A DNA stretch of 64,000 nucleotides from positions 728,501 to 792,500 of the forward strand of contig JARFIW010001342.1 of assembly GCA_036346225.1 (NCBI GenBank), given 5' to 3'. The first letter of the stretch is position 1. Each line of letters starts with the position of its first letter. The stretch comes from Platerodrilus igneus (lineage: Eukaryota > Arthropoda > Insecta > Coleoptera > Lycidae). Below, piece by piece: positions 22,596 to 34,955 of the stretch. Made by a program: the position numbers and the translations under genes. The notes below the pieces were generated by a model that ran no database searches, was not told where the DNA came from, and saw only the letters and a list, made by a program, of their open reading frames with translations.

Positions 22596-24676
22596 AGTGG
22601 ATTTAAAGGGTTAAATTTGGGGTCAACAATGCAATTTCATAACACCCTGTATAGAGAAAAGAACCATTTATATACGCGCAAAATAAATTTCATTTATTTA
22701 ATTTAAATTAACAAGTATTGACATAAATTTATAATTAGGGATTAAAACGTAATAGATTCATAAAGAAAACCAATTGTATAAGCCATAGAAATTATTAATT
22801 AATTAAATTTATTTTAATTTAAGGGGTTATAACGTCAAAAAACTCAGCAGAGCATGAAAAATCAATAATCTCAAGGCGAAAAGCTTTCTTAACAAACAAA
22901 CAGACGTCGGTTGTATAAAATACTGTGAAATGTAAACTCCGAGAAGTGTTATTTTAAACGATCATTAATTTAGCACACCTGCATGTTGGAAAAATCACCT
23001 TCCAGTTATTTGTGTAGATAACAAGGCGAACTTCAAGGAAATATTGTTCAACCGTCGATGGTTTCGCATAAACGCTAGCAAAAGTTTCTTAACGAGCAGA
23101 AAGGATGCATAATTAATAATATGTTACAGAATGAGACGGGCATAAAAACATTCGATTGAGAACGCACTTATTCGATCCACGTGGTGTCCTTAAAACGCGA
23201 GCAGCGAGATCGATTTTCTACCACACAATCAAGGTCAGAATGCGACGTCAAATATGCATAAGACGGGAATAGAGATATTACAGGTGGAGTTTTAAAACGT
23301 CACTGAACTGTATAATTGGTCGAAATAGTTAGTTTTAGAACAGAGGAACACGCGACAGGTGGATGCGATAGTTTTGTTTGAGATAGCGTGTTGACGACGA
23401 ATATTTCTAAAAGTTTAAAACGGTTACACAAAATTTGCGGAAATGTTATTTTACAATTAGGTATTTTGCGTAAAGTGTATCCAAAGGGGCATAGCTTTAT
23501 AATATAAATACTCTGGAAGAGTTAGGAGGGCTCTCTTTAATTTTGCATCGCTTAACGACGTACAAAAATCAACTGATGAGGCTTGTAAGTATTAAAAATT
23601 TGTAAATTCAGTAGTACAGTATTAGATTGTTTGTGACCTTATAGTTAGAAACGCGAATAGTGTCGAGTTTATTTAAATTTAACTGAGGTCCAACGAATAC
23701 TTTAACAAGCTCGTAAATTAATAAGGCGATAATAAACAAGTGTAATATACATGGATTTGGATATTAAAATGGATATTGAATGGGTAGCACGAAGCGCAGC
23801 TTAGGCTGTGTTCATCTTTAAACAGCTGGTGGAGCAGCGCGCTTAACCACTAGGCCGAGGGGTTCAGGAACATAATACATTGTCAACGGAGATGCAATCT
23901 TCAAGTTTTTCCAGGTAACGCATTTGAATTTGCTGTTTTTTTATAAACTGTTGAAATTATTTGTAATGTGTGAGCGTGAACTTTGATGGTATTTTTCGTT
24001 ATTTTTCGTATTGAAAAGGATACGTATAGCTGACTATTAATATGGCTTTTGAATATAAAACAAAAGGTGTACGTAAAGCTTATTGAATTGTTTGATGAAT
24101 TTAAATTTAATTGTTAAGAGTACATGGGTTTTTTTTTTAGTTTGTAGTAATAGTATGCAAAGTGGAAAACATACTTTAATAAACTGGGTTATTATGAGCT
24201 CACCATACTCAAGCGTGTAAGAATAAATAAAGATAAGGTATTATTCGGGGCCCACTTACTCCTGTTGCATTAAATGTGTTAGAAATTTCCATTTTAAAAA
24301 CAAGGATTTTACAAAGATAGCATTTATTGAGGTGTAACTTGAGCACAGAACTGTAAATAACTATGAATATTATTATTTGTAAATAGTGGTTAATAAATAT
24401 TGTATGATTGTTGTATTATTTTGTGATTTTATTGAATGGTGTGTGAACGGTAGAGAATGAGAGTAAATTTAAGTATACGAGAAGAAGCACAGCTGAGCTA
24501 GCCAGGGAAGCTGCTGTAGAAATTAATTTGATAGAGCAGAAAGCGGGTAAGAAAAATTTTGTGAATTTTTATATTTGTGAATATTTTTTTTTTTGAACTG
24601 GCGAGGTACCAGAGCATGAGCTTGAATGTTTTTTTGGAAAGTACCAGTTCCTGTGACCTAAAGGCATATTCCACGG

Positions 24677-24678
<2 letters not shown>
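22593..24678 (+). mobile_element. LTR-like unit a (solo-LTR candidate) in (TA)n
   Basis: Begins TGTAGTGGATTTAAAGGG and ends TTCCACGGCA, a TG...CA pair with short imperfect inverted ends, and sits between two (TA)n tracts. It is collinear with unit c (40231-42498). It has a TATA-like AATATAAATACT near 23500 and AATAAACTGGGTTATTATG near 24178 as a possible polyadenylation signal, the order expected of an LTR. AT-targeting is typical of some gypsy-group elements. At 2.1 kb it is long for an LTR, so another kind of non-coding element remains possible. Confidence 0.5.
23832..23874 (-). other. tRNA-like A-box fragment
   Basis: The minus strand reads CGGCCTAGTGGTTAAGCGCG, resembling a tRNA D-arm and A box. 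No B box follows at the right distance, so this is a fragment, perhaps of a SINE inside unit a. Unit c lacks it. Confidence 0.35.

Positions 24679-24713
<35 letters not shown>
24679..24713. repeat. (TA)n tract
   Basis: Right flank of LTR-like unit a. Confidence 0.9.
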
Positions 24714-24717
<4 letters not shown>

Positions 24718-26589
24718 TAAAAGGTGTTCGATGAAATACATTTAGGTACAGGTATTTTGTAAACTCTCTGGTAAGTTATCTCACCAGTGTCGATTTCAGA
24801 GTTCTATGCCTAACCACCCTGAGGAATATCCATATACCCTCCTCTGTAGAGAAGCCAAGGCGTTTAAGTGAAGTACAGTGATTGCTGCTGGATCAGAAAT
24901 AGTTGACAACCCTCTGGAGTAGGTGAGTGGGCCCCTTGTATTGAAATCCTGAACTTTAAGAATTGATATTTGCATTTTATTTTATATGTATTAGGTACCT
25001 CGTTAGGTAACTCGTTTCTTGTTTCTTTGAGTGTAACTTAGGACAGAAAAAGAGGGCGAAGTGTTACAGTGGACATTCATTTCATACAAGTACCAAGAAT
25101 CTTGTTGCTCGTGGCGTTGAACGATTGTGTTTGAACTTCAACGTAAACAAGAGGTTTCACAAAACAATCGAATAAGTTCAGGTGCAAAGTTTAATTAACA
25201 TATTCACTGAATTAAGATGTTAATTTGATAAGTATGAAGGTCGCGCAGTTTACACTATATTGAAGAAAGTAATTTGAGTATAGTAAAGTAGTAAATCTTT
25301 ATTTTATTTAATTACATACTGCATTCCTGAGTGTGAGGAAGGGAAAAATTATAGACTACTACCTAAGATTTATAAATAAATTATTAATCGAATTTACATT
25401 TTTAATATTTCCTTTATTCAATAATTGGGGTTAAATAAATTTGTTTAAAGCTTTTAAAAAAAATATTTAGTAACTAGTAGAAAAACGACCTTATGTGATT
25501 TTGATGATTTTAGGAAAAGTTGCCGTTGCTAATCATGAAAGTAGTATTTGTTGTTAGTTTAGCATATACTGTGTGTTTGGGTACAACCTTTATGGTGTTC
25601 TAGTTAAATTGAGAACAAAACCATTTCCTCAGCTAACACCGTTACGTTTCCAACTAAATTATCAAAATCAAGACAGTATCGCCTTGCATGAGTGCCAAAA
25701 ATAAGTTAATAAACATTAACCTGAAATTGCTATTAAGTCTTAAATACCAATATTTGTATTAAAAGAACATCACCCTTCAATTACCTACCAGTCACGTAAA
25801 AAGAGAAAACACGTTTTTACCATAAGGCTAATAGGAACACTCCCAGGGAAGTGTGTTTTTGCAAATAGTTCCGCAGTTTCCTTCTCGCTATCCGTGTACC
25901 TGCAGTCTGGCGAGGATCTTTGGACAGAATTCGGTTCATTTGAGAAGTTTTCTTGGCAGACTTTATTGAATTACAGAAGGTTTTTTAAGAGTTTCTTTGT
26001 TGTTTCCTGATTTGGGGTTTGTTCTGTCTTAGGTGGTTTTTGTTTGCCTCTCAGTCAACTATACTCCTAGTGTTTTTCGACTTATTGAACAACTTGCCAA
26101 CAGTTTTCTTCAGCTTCGGAAGCTCATCGCACCACCATGGAATAAGAGATCGAGTTTATGCTGTCCTTACCGCCTGCTTGCTCAAAAGATTCTATAACAA
26201 TAGAGATCTGTTGAAAATTTCGTTGCAGTTACATTATAGTCGTGGTGTTATAACGCCTTGCTGTGTCAAAAGCCACTCAGCAAGTCAGTCCACATACACC
26301 GACTTGTTGCTGGCTTTTGGATTCCAGTATTTATTGCAGACAACTTCCGCTACCTGTATTTTGAAGTTCAACCTTCTATGATCGGACAAGGTCGCCCTCG
26401 TCGACACTTGCTAGTTTACTATATGTTTAGATATGCATGCCGGAGCAAGTGAGATGTCATAAATGTGGGTTCTATGTCCCAGTTTAAAATATCCAAGCTT
26501 TTACTCAGAATGTATTTTATTAACTCCTTTCCACGAGGGTTAGTGTCAGAACTACTCCATACCTTACATGTGATTTTCCAATGCTCCAC
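24714..26589. other. no gene seen
   Basis: AT-rich unique-looking sequence. Open frames near 26019-26452 lack domains and appear to be chance. Confidence 0.35.
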
Positions 26590-26639
26590 CCGAAGGTACT
26601 ACATTGGCCAAGAAGCGAGTTCTTTTTACCTAAAAAATT

Positions 26640-26853
26640 TGGAATTTTGCCGAACCCTTGCTGTTCCAAGCAAGGTAGGGATCTTTAACGTGCGTGACAA
26701 CACACACACAGGACCTCCATTTTACCTCTCATCCGAACGAGGGTGTATTTTTGTGAAAAATGCTTGCCTAATATTTTTCAAACGGGCCGTGTCGAGATTA
26801 GAACCCGGGACCTTGGGCGTAGTAGTCACACACATACCACTACGCCACGGAGC
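26640..26853 (-). mobile_element. tRNA-derived SINE
   Basis: On the minus strand a tRNA-like head starts GCTCCGTGGCGTAGTGGT (A box 26847-26836), with the B box GGTTCTAATCTC at 26805-26794. The spacing is right for a polymerase III promoter. The body contains CACGCACGTTAAAGATCCC, close to a motif I recall from several invertebrate SINE families. The tail and target duplication were not defined, so the 26640 end is approximate. Confidence 0.6.
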
Positions 26854-27029
26854 CGCTCTAACTACTCCATACCGTGTGGTGTGCGTTAGAGTCGCATCCT
26901 ATAATGAAGTGCTTTCTTCGGCTTCACAATGGTCGATGACCGCCATCAACTCCAAAGGAGGGGGTCTGACTCAACTGAAAAGTATGCCGAGACCAGAATG
27001 ATTTCAGTAATTGCACCAATCTTGCAACA

Positions 27030-28413
27030 AATTTAAACGGCCGTGACATCATGGCCACTCAGTTATGGCACGGAAAGAACAGCGTACCTTCCTACGACTG
27101 CCCTATTTGAAACAGAATGGGTGGTTTTTGACCAGGTAGTGGACACAGAAAAAGTAAAATGGTCCATTTTAACCTTCCAACCGGTCTGAACGGCATCTTT
27201 CCTGTCCTACTGCAGTGAGTTCTGGGGAGGCTACTTGCATTCCTGGTAGTACTATTCAGGGGCTGTATTGCCTTTCAATACATCCTCAGCGACTAGAGAT
27301 ATGTCAGGGTGGTCTTTATCCTCAAACTTGGTTGGAATAACTATTCCCAGGAGAAACCATATCGTCTAATTAGTCTAACATCTTTTCTGTTAAAGACACT
27401 GGAAAGACTGTGCGACATTTATATGAGAAAGAAGATAGATGGTACAGTGTTTTGCTCTCCATCCTAATCAGTATGTATACATACCAGTGAGACCCACGCA
27501 ATTGTAAGTCGGATTGAGAAATCCCTCAACAACAAGATGTCAGCCTTAGGCGTTTTATCGATATTTAAGGCGCGTTTAGTGAAACATCGACAAAACCCTG
27601 CGAGAACACGGGCTGAGGACACTCTTCGGCAACTAATACTACAGATACGATGCTGTGGGGTACATGTTAGTGTAGGCGATACCTCAATCGTTAGGACGGT
27701 GAGGAAAGGCTGTCCTTAGGACGACGTCTTGTCACCACTACTATGAAATCTGGTAGTAGACCTTCTTCGACGTCTTGACGAGGCGGGCTTTTACACAAAA
27801 GGATATGCGGATGACGTAACCACAGTGGCAGTCGGCAAATTCGAACAAGTGCTGTGTAACTTGGTGCAAACAACTCTTAAGCTAATAGAACGATGGTGCG
27901 TCGAAATCTCACTCAACCCCAACAAAATGGGGCTGATGCTGTTCACCAACAAAAGAAAGTTAATGTTAACGAAATTACCATTATTCGTGCTAATCTCTTT
28001 AAACCTTTCGGATGAAGTCAGGTATCTGTGTATAATACTTGACAAAAAGCTGAAATGGGCCAAACGCCTCCAAACCAAAACTACAAAAACCAACATGGTC
28101 TTCTGGCAGTACAGGCGAGCTATAGGTAAACTTCGGGGTCTGTTCCTCAAAGGCTGTTCTGTGATTGTTCTCCACGATAATTAAACCAATGTTTTGCTAT
28201 GGCGCTGTAGTCGGGTGGTCCAGGACCAGATTAGCATACGCAGCAAAAGAACTCATACATTTTCAAATGCTAGCCTGCTTAAGCATTATGGGTGCAATGA
28301 GATCCACAGTCTTTGCAGCCTTGGAAGCCATTCTCAGCCTCACTCTGCTTGATCTTTATGTAGAGGAGATTGTTCTGAGGGTGGCAATAAGGCTGATTCT
28401 ACCAACATCTTAA
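27030..28413 (+). pseudogene. element I RT on plus strand, intact YADD
   Basis: Most complete RT copy of element I. Near 27340-27420 an YRLISLTSFLLKTLERL run marks the fingers. Motif A near 27540-27580 is degraded. A KGCP run near 27705 precedes motif B, and GFYTKGYADDVTTV near 27800 is the catalytic loop with both Asp residues. The frame at 27825-28184 continues into the thumb. The frame at 28165-28413 holds the MFCYGAVV and LACLSIMGAMRST runs typical of the region after the thumb in Jockey/I elements. Frame breaks near 27720 and 28170 and the lost motif A make it dead. Confidence 0.75.
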
Positions 28414-28666
28414 CTCACAGTAAAAGAATCTATCCATCCACTATTTCACAAATGTCTGATCGCAAAATCCTTTCCACAATATCTCTAATCCTAAAACAAA
28501 CACCCTGAAAACGCAGGCTTCTACAGTCCCATAGATATCCTATTGAACCTAGGCCAACTCCTCGAACAAAACTGAACTCCCACATTAAACTTAACCCCTT
28601 CCTTTTCCCATCCACTGGAGACACATTTGATTCGATTGGAAAGTAAGGTGAAACCAAAATTATATC
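28414..28666 (+). pseudogene. Jockey-like RT fragment (element II), truncated copy
   Basis: Collinear with the first part of the 1316 and 8020 copies (fingers region). It is cut at 28667 by the second foldback element. Here elements I and II lie on the same strand, unlike in the 1-12 kb array. Confidence 0.5.
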
Positions 28667-28678
28667 AATGATTACCCT
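28667..28678. repeat. 12-bp target duplication, left (AATGATTACCCT)
   Basis: Exact match to 29367-29378. Confidence 0.75.
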
Positions 28679-29366
28679 TCTTAATCTTCTTTGGGTATTA
28701 AACCACTCATAGTTTTTAAAATTATCTTTATTAACGTTTCGATCCATAACCTAGGATCGTTTTCAAAATAATAAAAACTTCAAGTTTGACATTTATGACA
28801 CAAATTGAAGGTGACTTTGATTTATTGATGTTTGAAATATTTGGTTTGAGTACACTAAGCAAAATTTTTAAAGTTTAAATGAATAATTGCCTTCAATTTG
28901 TGTTACGGCCTGGGACCGACTTTTTTAGGTAGTCAATACGCTTAACGTGAAATCAGCTGATTAATTTTTATTGTAAAAATTCAATAACTTGGGAATTGGA
29001 AAAAATGTTTTCCAATTCCCAAGTTATTAAATTTTTAGAATAAAAATTAATCAGCTGATTTCACGTTAAACGTATTGGCTACCTAAAAAAGTCGGTCCCA
29101 GGCCGTAACACAAATTGAAGGCAATTATTCATTTAAACTTTAAAAATTTTGCTTAGTGTACTCAAACCAAAATATTTCAAACATCAATAAATCAAAGTCA
29201 CCTTCAATTTGTGTCATAAATGTCAAACTTGAAGTTTTTATTATTTTGAAAACGATCCTAGGTTATGGATCGAAACGTTAATAAAGATAATTTTAAAAAC
29301 TATGAGTGGTTTAATACCCAAAGAAGATTAAGAAGAATACTAAACAAACTACAACAAACATACAGG
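28679..29366. mobile_element. large foldback element (650-bp palindrome), Penelope-like
   Basis: Arms 28679-29003 and 29008-29333 are almost perfect reverse complements around a 4-nt loop, followed by a 33-bp unpaired tail and an exact 12-bp target duplication. The right arm holds GATCC...GGATCGAAACG (29254-29277), the helix II and GAAAC part of a hammerhead-like motif, but the CTGATGA part is degraded (TTGAAAA). The same sequence is inverted in the left arm. The open frames at 28430-28747 and 29265-29462 are mirror images of each other and not genes. Confidence 0.65.
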
Positions 29367-29378
29367 AATGATTACCCT
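29367..29378. repeat. 12-bp target duplication, right
   Basis: Exact copy of 28667-28678. Confidence 0.75.
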
Positions 29379-31365
29379 CTTGCAACTGACCTAAGGACGG
29401 CTATGACATCACGGCCGCTCAGTTGTGGCAGAAAGAGAGCACTGATGTGTCTAGGTATGTAGATCTATGCCTTAGACTTCAATTCGTTGTTACCAGCAAA
29501 GGTAGTATCGTTTAGGCCGCCCAGACAGAGATCCCTGAGTTGATCACGTAGTATTTCTGAATGAGAGCAATGTTCTGCTTGGTGCTCAGGTGTCTGCATA
29601 AAGTTGCTGCAGCCACCCGACAGATTTACTTAAGTAATATCTAGTATAGCCATTGAAACCACAGAGAAGCCACTTTTAGGCGTCACTGGAAGGACTACTT
29701 ACTGACGCCGCACTGTATTCTTCTGACAGCCACTCCATTAGAATAAGTTAGGAATCCACTACGTTGTGGCTACCTCTCGGTGTCAATGGTACGTCTACCT
29801 CCGCCTCTAGAGATACTTTCTGGAGACGCAGTTTGTGGTTTATTTATCCTAAGGATCAAAAAGGTAAGCTTATAGTGTAACTTGCCTCCCTTACTATACT
29901 TATAATCTTCTTTACATAACGCGCCACCTAGAGGTGTCGGTCCAAGGATTTCACACCTGCAGGTGCTTTTAGCAACCTCTATGACCTTTGGAGGTCTCCC
30001 GAAATTTACGGTGCTGCACTCAGGAGCTAGGTGAGCAGGCCAACCGTAAGGTGTGCTGCCTTCTATGATTGCAGGTTGCCAACCTCTTCTACAAGTCACT
30101 TAAGAGAGTTGACGCCCACGCACCAGATTCCATACATCCCGCCCGAGTATGACCACTTACTAAATGTAGGTGGATTACTATCAGGAATGGAGAACAGATA
30201 GTTGTAGAAAGACTTGGGCCTTGGTAATTTTGCCTCAAGGGTTGTTCTTGTCAATCATGGCTACTTGAGAATGTTTGACGACTGCCTCCTCGTAGCTACC
30301 ACTTATAACCTGAGCATTGCTGCTCTTATACTCTCTTCTCCGCAGTTTTACTTTCAATGCGCTATTGTAAGATCTAGTCCTTTCCTTGCATGTGACAGAC
30401 TTGACCCCACAGACCTTGGTGAGAAAAATGGTGGTTTTGGAGATAGGATATGTTAGGAGGTCACAAAGATGTTCCGTGAATAAATTAGCCACTGGGCCAG
30501 TCGTTTTCTCGATGACTACATGCGTCGTCAAACGAGTCTTTCTCCTTCTTTTCAATTAAGCCCCAATGATACGCTTCTTCACGTGCACTATTGGTGCCCC
30601 TCGCTGGACTGGTCCGTCACCCCGAATTGAAATTACAACGTGTTTAGAGGGGTGTTTGCGGACGCACCTTCTGGCTTTGTGTCTACGTTTGAATATTCAA
30701 CTATGATAGAGTTATAGTTATTTGTCTTTGCGGTTTTGCACCCTCTACGGAGCCCAAACTGGAATGCCGAAGCTAACACCAGTGCATCAGGAAGATATTG
30801 CGCTACTCGCCCGCAGTACCGCCTGCACAGTCTACGCGCCCAAAACGACACAGTTGATTGATCGATATAGGTAAGTCTCGACCCTCCGTCTAGGTAAAAA
30901 GCAGGGCAAAAGCAGTGTGTGTTGCCGGATTCTTAATCCTGCTCAGGTGTGGAGTAATTACCAAGATCTCGCCGTTTGACCGACACGGATCGTCACACAA
31001 GGTACAAACATTAGATAGCCTTTTCCTGTGCAGACAGCTACTAACCCGAATAGCAGTTGATCCACAATGTGGGATTACATTATGCGGGGTTTAGACCGCA
31101 CTGACCTGCACTCATTCCCAGTATGTTGTGAATTTTAAGCCAGTCAACTTCTGGATGACTACAAGTACTAGGCCTAGTGTGCCACAACCGATTGAAGCAA
31201 ACCATTGCGCTTGCGGTAACACTACCCCCACCCCCTCACTATCCACCACCTGGAAACGCATTCGATGAATAACCACCTACTGCACTGGACTGCTATATCT
31301 TATGGAGGACCCAATACCGTACGTCTTTTTTACAAGAGACGGCGTTTCCGTCACAAGACTGCTTT
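29379..31365. other. less AT-rich stretch, no recognised gene
   Basis: Visibly richer in G+C than its neighbours. 29385-29440 resembles 27035-27090 (GACATCAYGGCC run), linking it to the element I flank. No domain could be recognised in any frame. It may be a decayed retroelement internal region. Confidence 0.35.
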
Positions 31366-31379
31366 TGGCGCCCAACGTG
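31366..31379 (+). other. primer-binding-site-like sequence
   Basis: TGGCGCCCAACGTG matches the tRNA-Lys-type primer-binding site used by many LTR retrotransposons. No LTR could be placed immediately upstream. Confidence 0.35.
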
Positions 31380-32386
31380 TTTAAATAAAGGAAAAATATA
31401 CGTATTACAAGAGTTTACTTACAAAAGCAATAGATGAAGAGTAGTGAAAATTTAGGTGTAAATGGTGAGCTAATGCAGTTGCTGTTTTAACCTCACATCT
31501 GCCAACCATTCGGCTTCGAATATCGATCGTAATGCTAATGCAAAAAATTAAGCAATGCAATTTATCGATGTTACTCCCTGTCAGATTTGGAATCAAAGAG
31601 ACTAAAAACCTGTTGCTAAAAATTACTTTCACAGAAATTCTCTCACTGAATGTATGATTTTTTTAACCTTTGCATTGCTCGTTTCTTTGTGTAAATTCTA
31701 AAGCAAAAGCTGCCACGTGTAAACATCGATTTTTCATACAAATTACATTTTCTCCAAGAGCAGTTTCATTAAAGAAGACGTAAACGTGCATGAAAAGCAG
31801 AAAGCAATAAAAAGCCAATTCTAATAAATGTTCTTTAAAGGAAAAGCTGTTCTAGAATTAAAGTTTTTAGATTTATGTCGAATGGTTAAAGCGGGGTAAA
31901 CCATTCGACCGTTATTTGATAAGAAAATAATGTATAAGAAGAGAACGACTGATCAGTTAGTTATTTAAAAAAAAGTTTGTTGTAAATATTTTTAAAAATT
32001 TGTGAAAGATTCATAACGCAACTGGGAAACCTCATCGTAGTAGATAAGTTTTGTCTCATCGAAGCCAATTGACCAAAATGAATGGTGTTTGGCGGTGTTG
32101 TGTTTAATGTGTGTTTACTCTTACTAGATACTAGTGTTGAGTCCGATAACGAGTCTCTCTCAACTGAGGCGTGTTTTAAAAAACTACGGTTGGCTTATAA
32201 TTAATTATTAAGTTGCTGTAAATAGATTTTATTTTATTGCAACGTGGTCAGACTTGTAGCAAAAAGTAACAAGCTAACAAAAGAGTAAGTCTGTACCAAG
32301 ATAAAAAATTTCACACTGTTTAAACGCACGAGAAGTTAATAGACAGCGAGAAATATAATCTCACTTTTATTTATGTTAGAAATACT
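31380..32386. other. no gene seen
   Basis: AT-rich; nothing recognised. Confidence 0.4.
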
Positions 32387-34592
32387 CTAATACTTTAATA
32401 TCAGTTAAAAATAAATCTAACGGTGACACTTACAGAATCCACAAAAAGCTTCTCGTAATTAAAAATTTTATTTTAAATTGATCTCCAAATTAAAATTCAA
32501 AGTACATTTTTGAGTTAAATTTTTTTTTTCAATTATTTAATACATCTATAAAAATAGTTTTTATTGGAGAATTTTGCCTTTTCTGCGTAATTAATAATTC
32601 TATTTTTGTATGCAATTTGGGTTTAAAAACATCACTTCAATATTCATTGCAACCTCACAACTACTTTGTACTGCATATTTCTATAACGCAACGGCTAACG
32701 TTTTAAAATAACATTTCTTGATCTACTTTAAGCATCGACTGCATCGGATCAAATTTAATAAATAAATTCCCCTCAAAACAATGTGCACCTTTATATACAA
32801 ATTGCTTCTTTTCTAGAATTTCACCAGTATAATTTCGAACATTATGATGTAACGTTTTTGGAATATCTAATTAGCGTGTAAAATTTTGACATTTTATTAC
32901 TTTCTTATTTGTTCTAGGTATCCGTAACGTGTTCTCTGTTCTTGTTTCTCATTACTATTATTGCGGCGTCGCATACTACTGCAAAAGATATTCGATTATT
33001 CCAGGGATTTTGCAGGTTTTTTAGATGTTCAAGCTGCTTCTTGGAATAAAAACGTTTATTTAATGAGTTTATACGTAGTTTTAAATACGGATGACTCATA
33101 TTCTAGAAAGTTCTTTTTTTAGAATCAATTGCTACAATCCACGGGTTAATTAATATAAACTTTGATTGCTTTTCAATATAAAAGGGTTTGCGTTTTATAG
33201 TAAATGCACGAAGTTATTTATATTTATGTTGAATGCGTGAAGCTATTTACAGCAAATTTTATCAAAAATGTATAGACTTGCATTCGCATGGAAATGCGTT
33301 TGCGGTATCTTACAACTTACATATCCAATTTGCGTTATGTGCTATTTATTTACAATATGCTTATATTACACAGAGTGATTATTTATACACGCGCAATTTG
33401 CGTTTTTGCATTGTACATCAATGAATAAAGGTACGCTTGTATTATACAGGGCGTAACCATGAATTTACGGAAAAATCCATTTTTTCCGGGTTCTATTATA
33501 TCTTCGTGGGACTTATTTTTAGATTTAGGGTTTTAATGACCCCTCGTGACCCCTTATCACATCATTATATATATATATAAAACAAGAGCATTATATCGGT
33601 AATGCTAAGTACACTATTTATAGGATTAACACGAGTGTGTGTTAATAAGCACAAACAAGAACAAACATTCATATAACAAGCACATTAGATCAGTTGATGC
33701 CTAATATATTCTCAAGATTAACACGAGTTCGTGCTAATAGGAACAAACAGGAAACTGATGCTCAAGTCTATTTAGGAATAAGTATATTTGTACAAACTTA
33801 ATCTAATAAAAATGTTGTTAAAACGAATAAATAATTGTTATTAATTCTAGAAAAAGAAGCTACAGACATTTAGGTGTCAGTTCCACAGTTCATGAAATAT
33901 ATGATAGTACGATGTGGATTCGTTGGTATACCTGGTTGGAGTTGACGGCGTTGCGGAGGTGGTGCACTGGTATGTTCAGGTGTAATTAAGTAGTGGATGT
34001 TAGTCAGGATAACAATCACTAGCTGTGCATTGTTGATCAGGATAATAATCACCGACCATATAATGATGGTTTAAGTAAGCATAGATTGTGCAAAGCGTAA
34101 GATTAGATGACTGACTATTGGATAACAATTACAAGAGTGTTAGTAATTACTGGTCCTTGGATAACAAGCGATAAGGATCGAATTTGGGGTCGATTTGGAG
34201 ATGCTGATATACATACGTTTTCCGCACTTTATTGTAGGCGTGGTTATCGTGATCGAGATACAAGGAATTAAGTTTGTTTGAGGGTTGATGTCTAGTAACA
34301 CCCCTTCCTTGCTGAAGAATTAATTTTGGTCAGGCACACTTTAAGTAACATCACACAATGTAAAAACTCGAGCACTGAGGAGTGGAAATTTACGAAGATC
34401 AACTTGCACATGGTACGACAATTGTAATGAGGACTGGAAGATGGCACGAAATATACTAAAGGTACTGCTCCAGAATACCAGGATCCAGATTTTGACGTTT
34501 GCTTACAATTCAAATGGTACGGCGTCCACTATCATAGTCTTGATTACTACTTCTATCAATATAGGAACTGCAAAAATGGTTTCGGCTGTCCC

Positions 34593-34607
34593 TGGCGCCA
34601 CAGGGAC
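34593..34607 (+). other. tRNA-Lys-type primer-binding-site-like sequence
   Basis: TGGCGCCACAGGGAC is the 18-nt tRNA-Lys3 primer-binding site pattern with a 3-nt gap. It suggests an LTR ends just upstream on the plus strand. The copy in arm B is more degraded. Confidence 0.3.
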
Positions 34608-34650
34608 TTTCAACGTCCTGGTCACTGATTGTTCTAGGGCACTTTAAGAG

Positions 34651-34754
34651 AGAGCAGTGTGATGCCGCCCGGTCTATCTGTGATTACATAAGAACGTAAC
34701 GAAGAGCAGTGTGGTGCCGCCCGGTCTATCTGTGATTACATTAGAACGTAACAA
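34651..34754. repeat. 52-bp tandem duplication
   Basis: AGAGCAGTGTGATGCCGCCC (34651) recurs at 34703 with one change. Arm B has a single copy, so the duplication arose after the arms separated. Confidence 0.75.
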
Positions 34755-34955
34755 AGCGTTTGAATACAAAGGATGATCGACAACCACCCGCAGCGTTACA
34801 CCTTTCAGATAAATCTTGATTAACAGGTACAAGGTTTTGCATTTAAACACCACAACAAGTACATTTTAGATGTTCTTTAGAGTTTTAGTAGGAAATTTCC
34901 TGAAGATCATTTGCATATTCTGGGTTATTGTAGATTTATCCAAAAAAATTTCTCT

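Larger units (their letters stand above)
32387..34955. repeat. inverted repeat arm A
   Basis: Reverse-complementary to 45590-49658. Both arms contain a (TA)n tract in the middle (33565-33583 here), and the minus strand from 33564 starts TGATGTGATAAGGGG like the LTR-like family. Conserved short open frames (33233-33424, 34441-34647) match minus-strand ones in arm B but lack domains. Confidence 0.7.

Noticed and set aside
23832..23874. Possible tRNA gene on the minus strand
   Set aside because: Only the D-arm/A-box part is present; no B box, anticodon arm or acceptor pairing could be placed.
26465..27001. 178-codon plus-strand open frame
   Set aside because: It runs antisense through the tRNA-derived SINE, no domain is visible, and the A/B boxes explain the most conserved part.
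28430..29462. Two open frames sharing a common N-terminus at the edges of the 28.7-29.3 kb region
   Set aside because: They are mirror images created by the palindrome, not a duplicated gene.
33233..33424. 63-codon frame conserved in inverted arms A and B
   Set aside because: The similarity extends far beyond the frame at equal strength, so it reflects repeat identity rather than protein selection.
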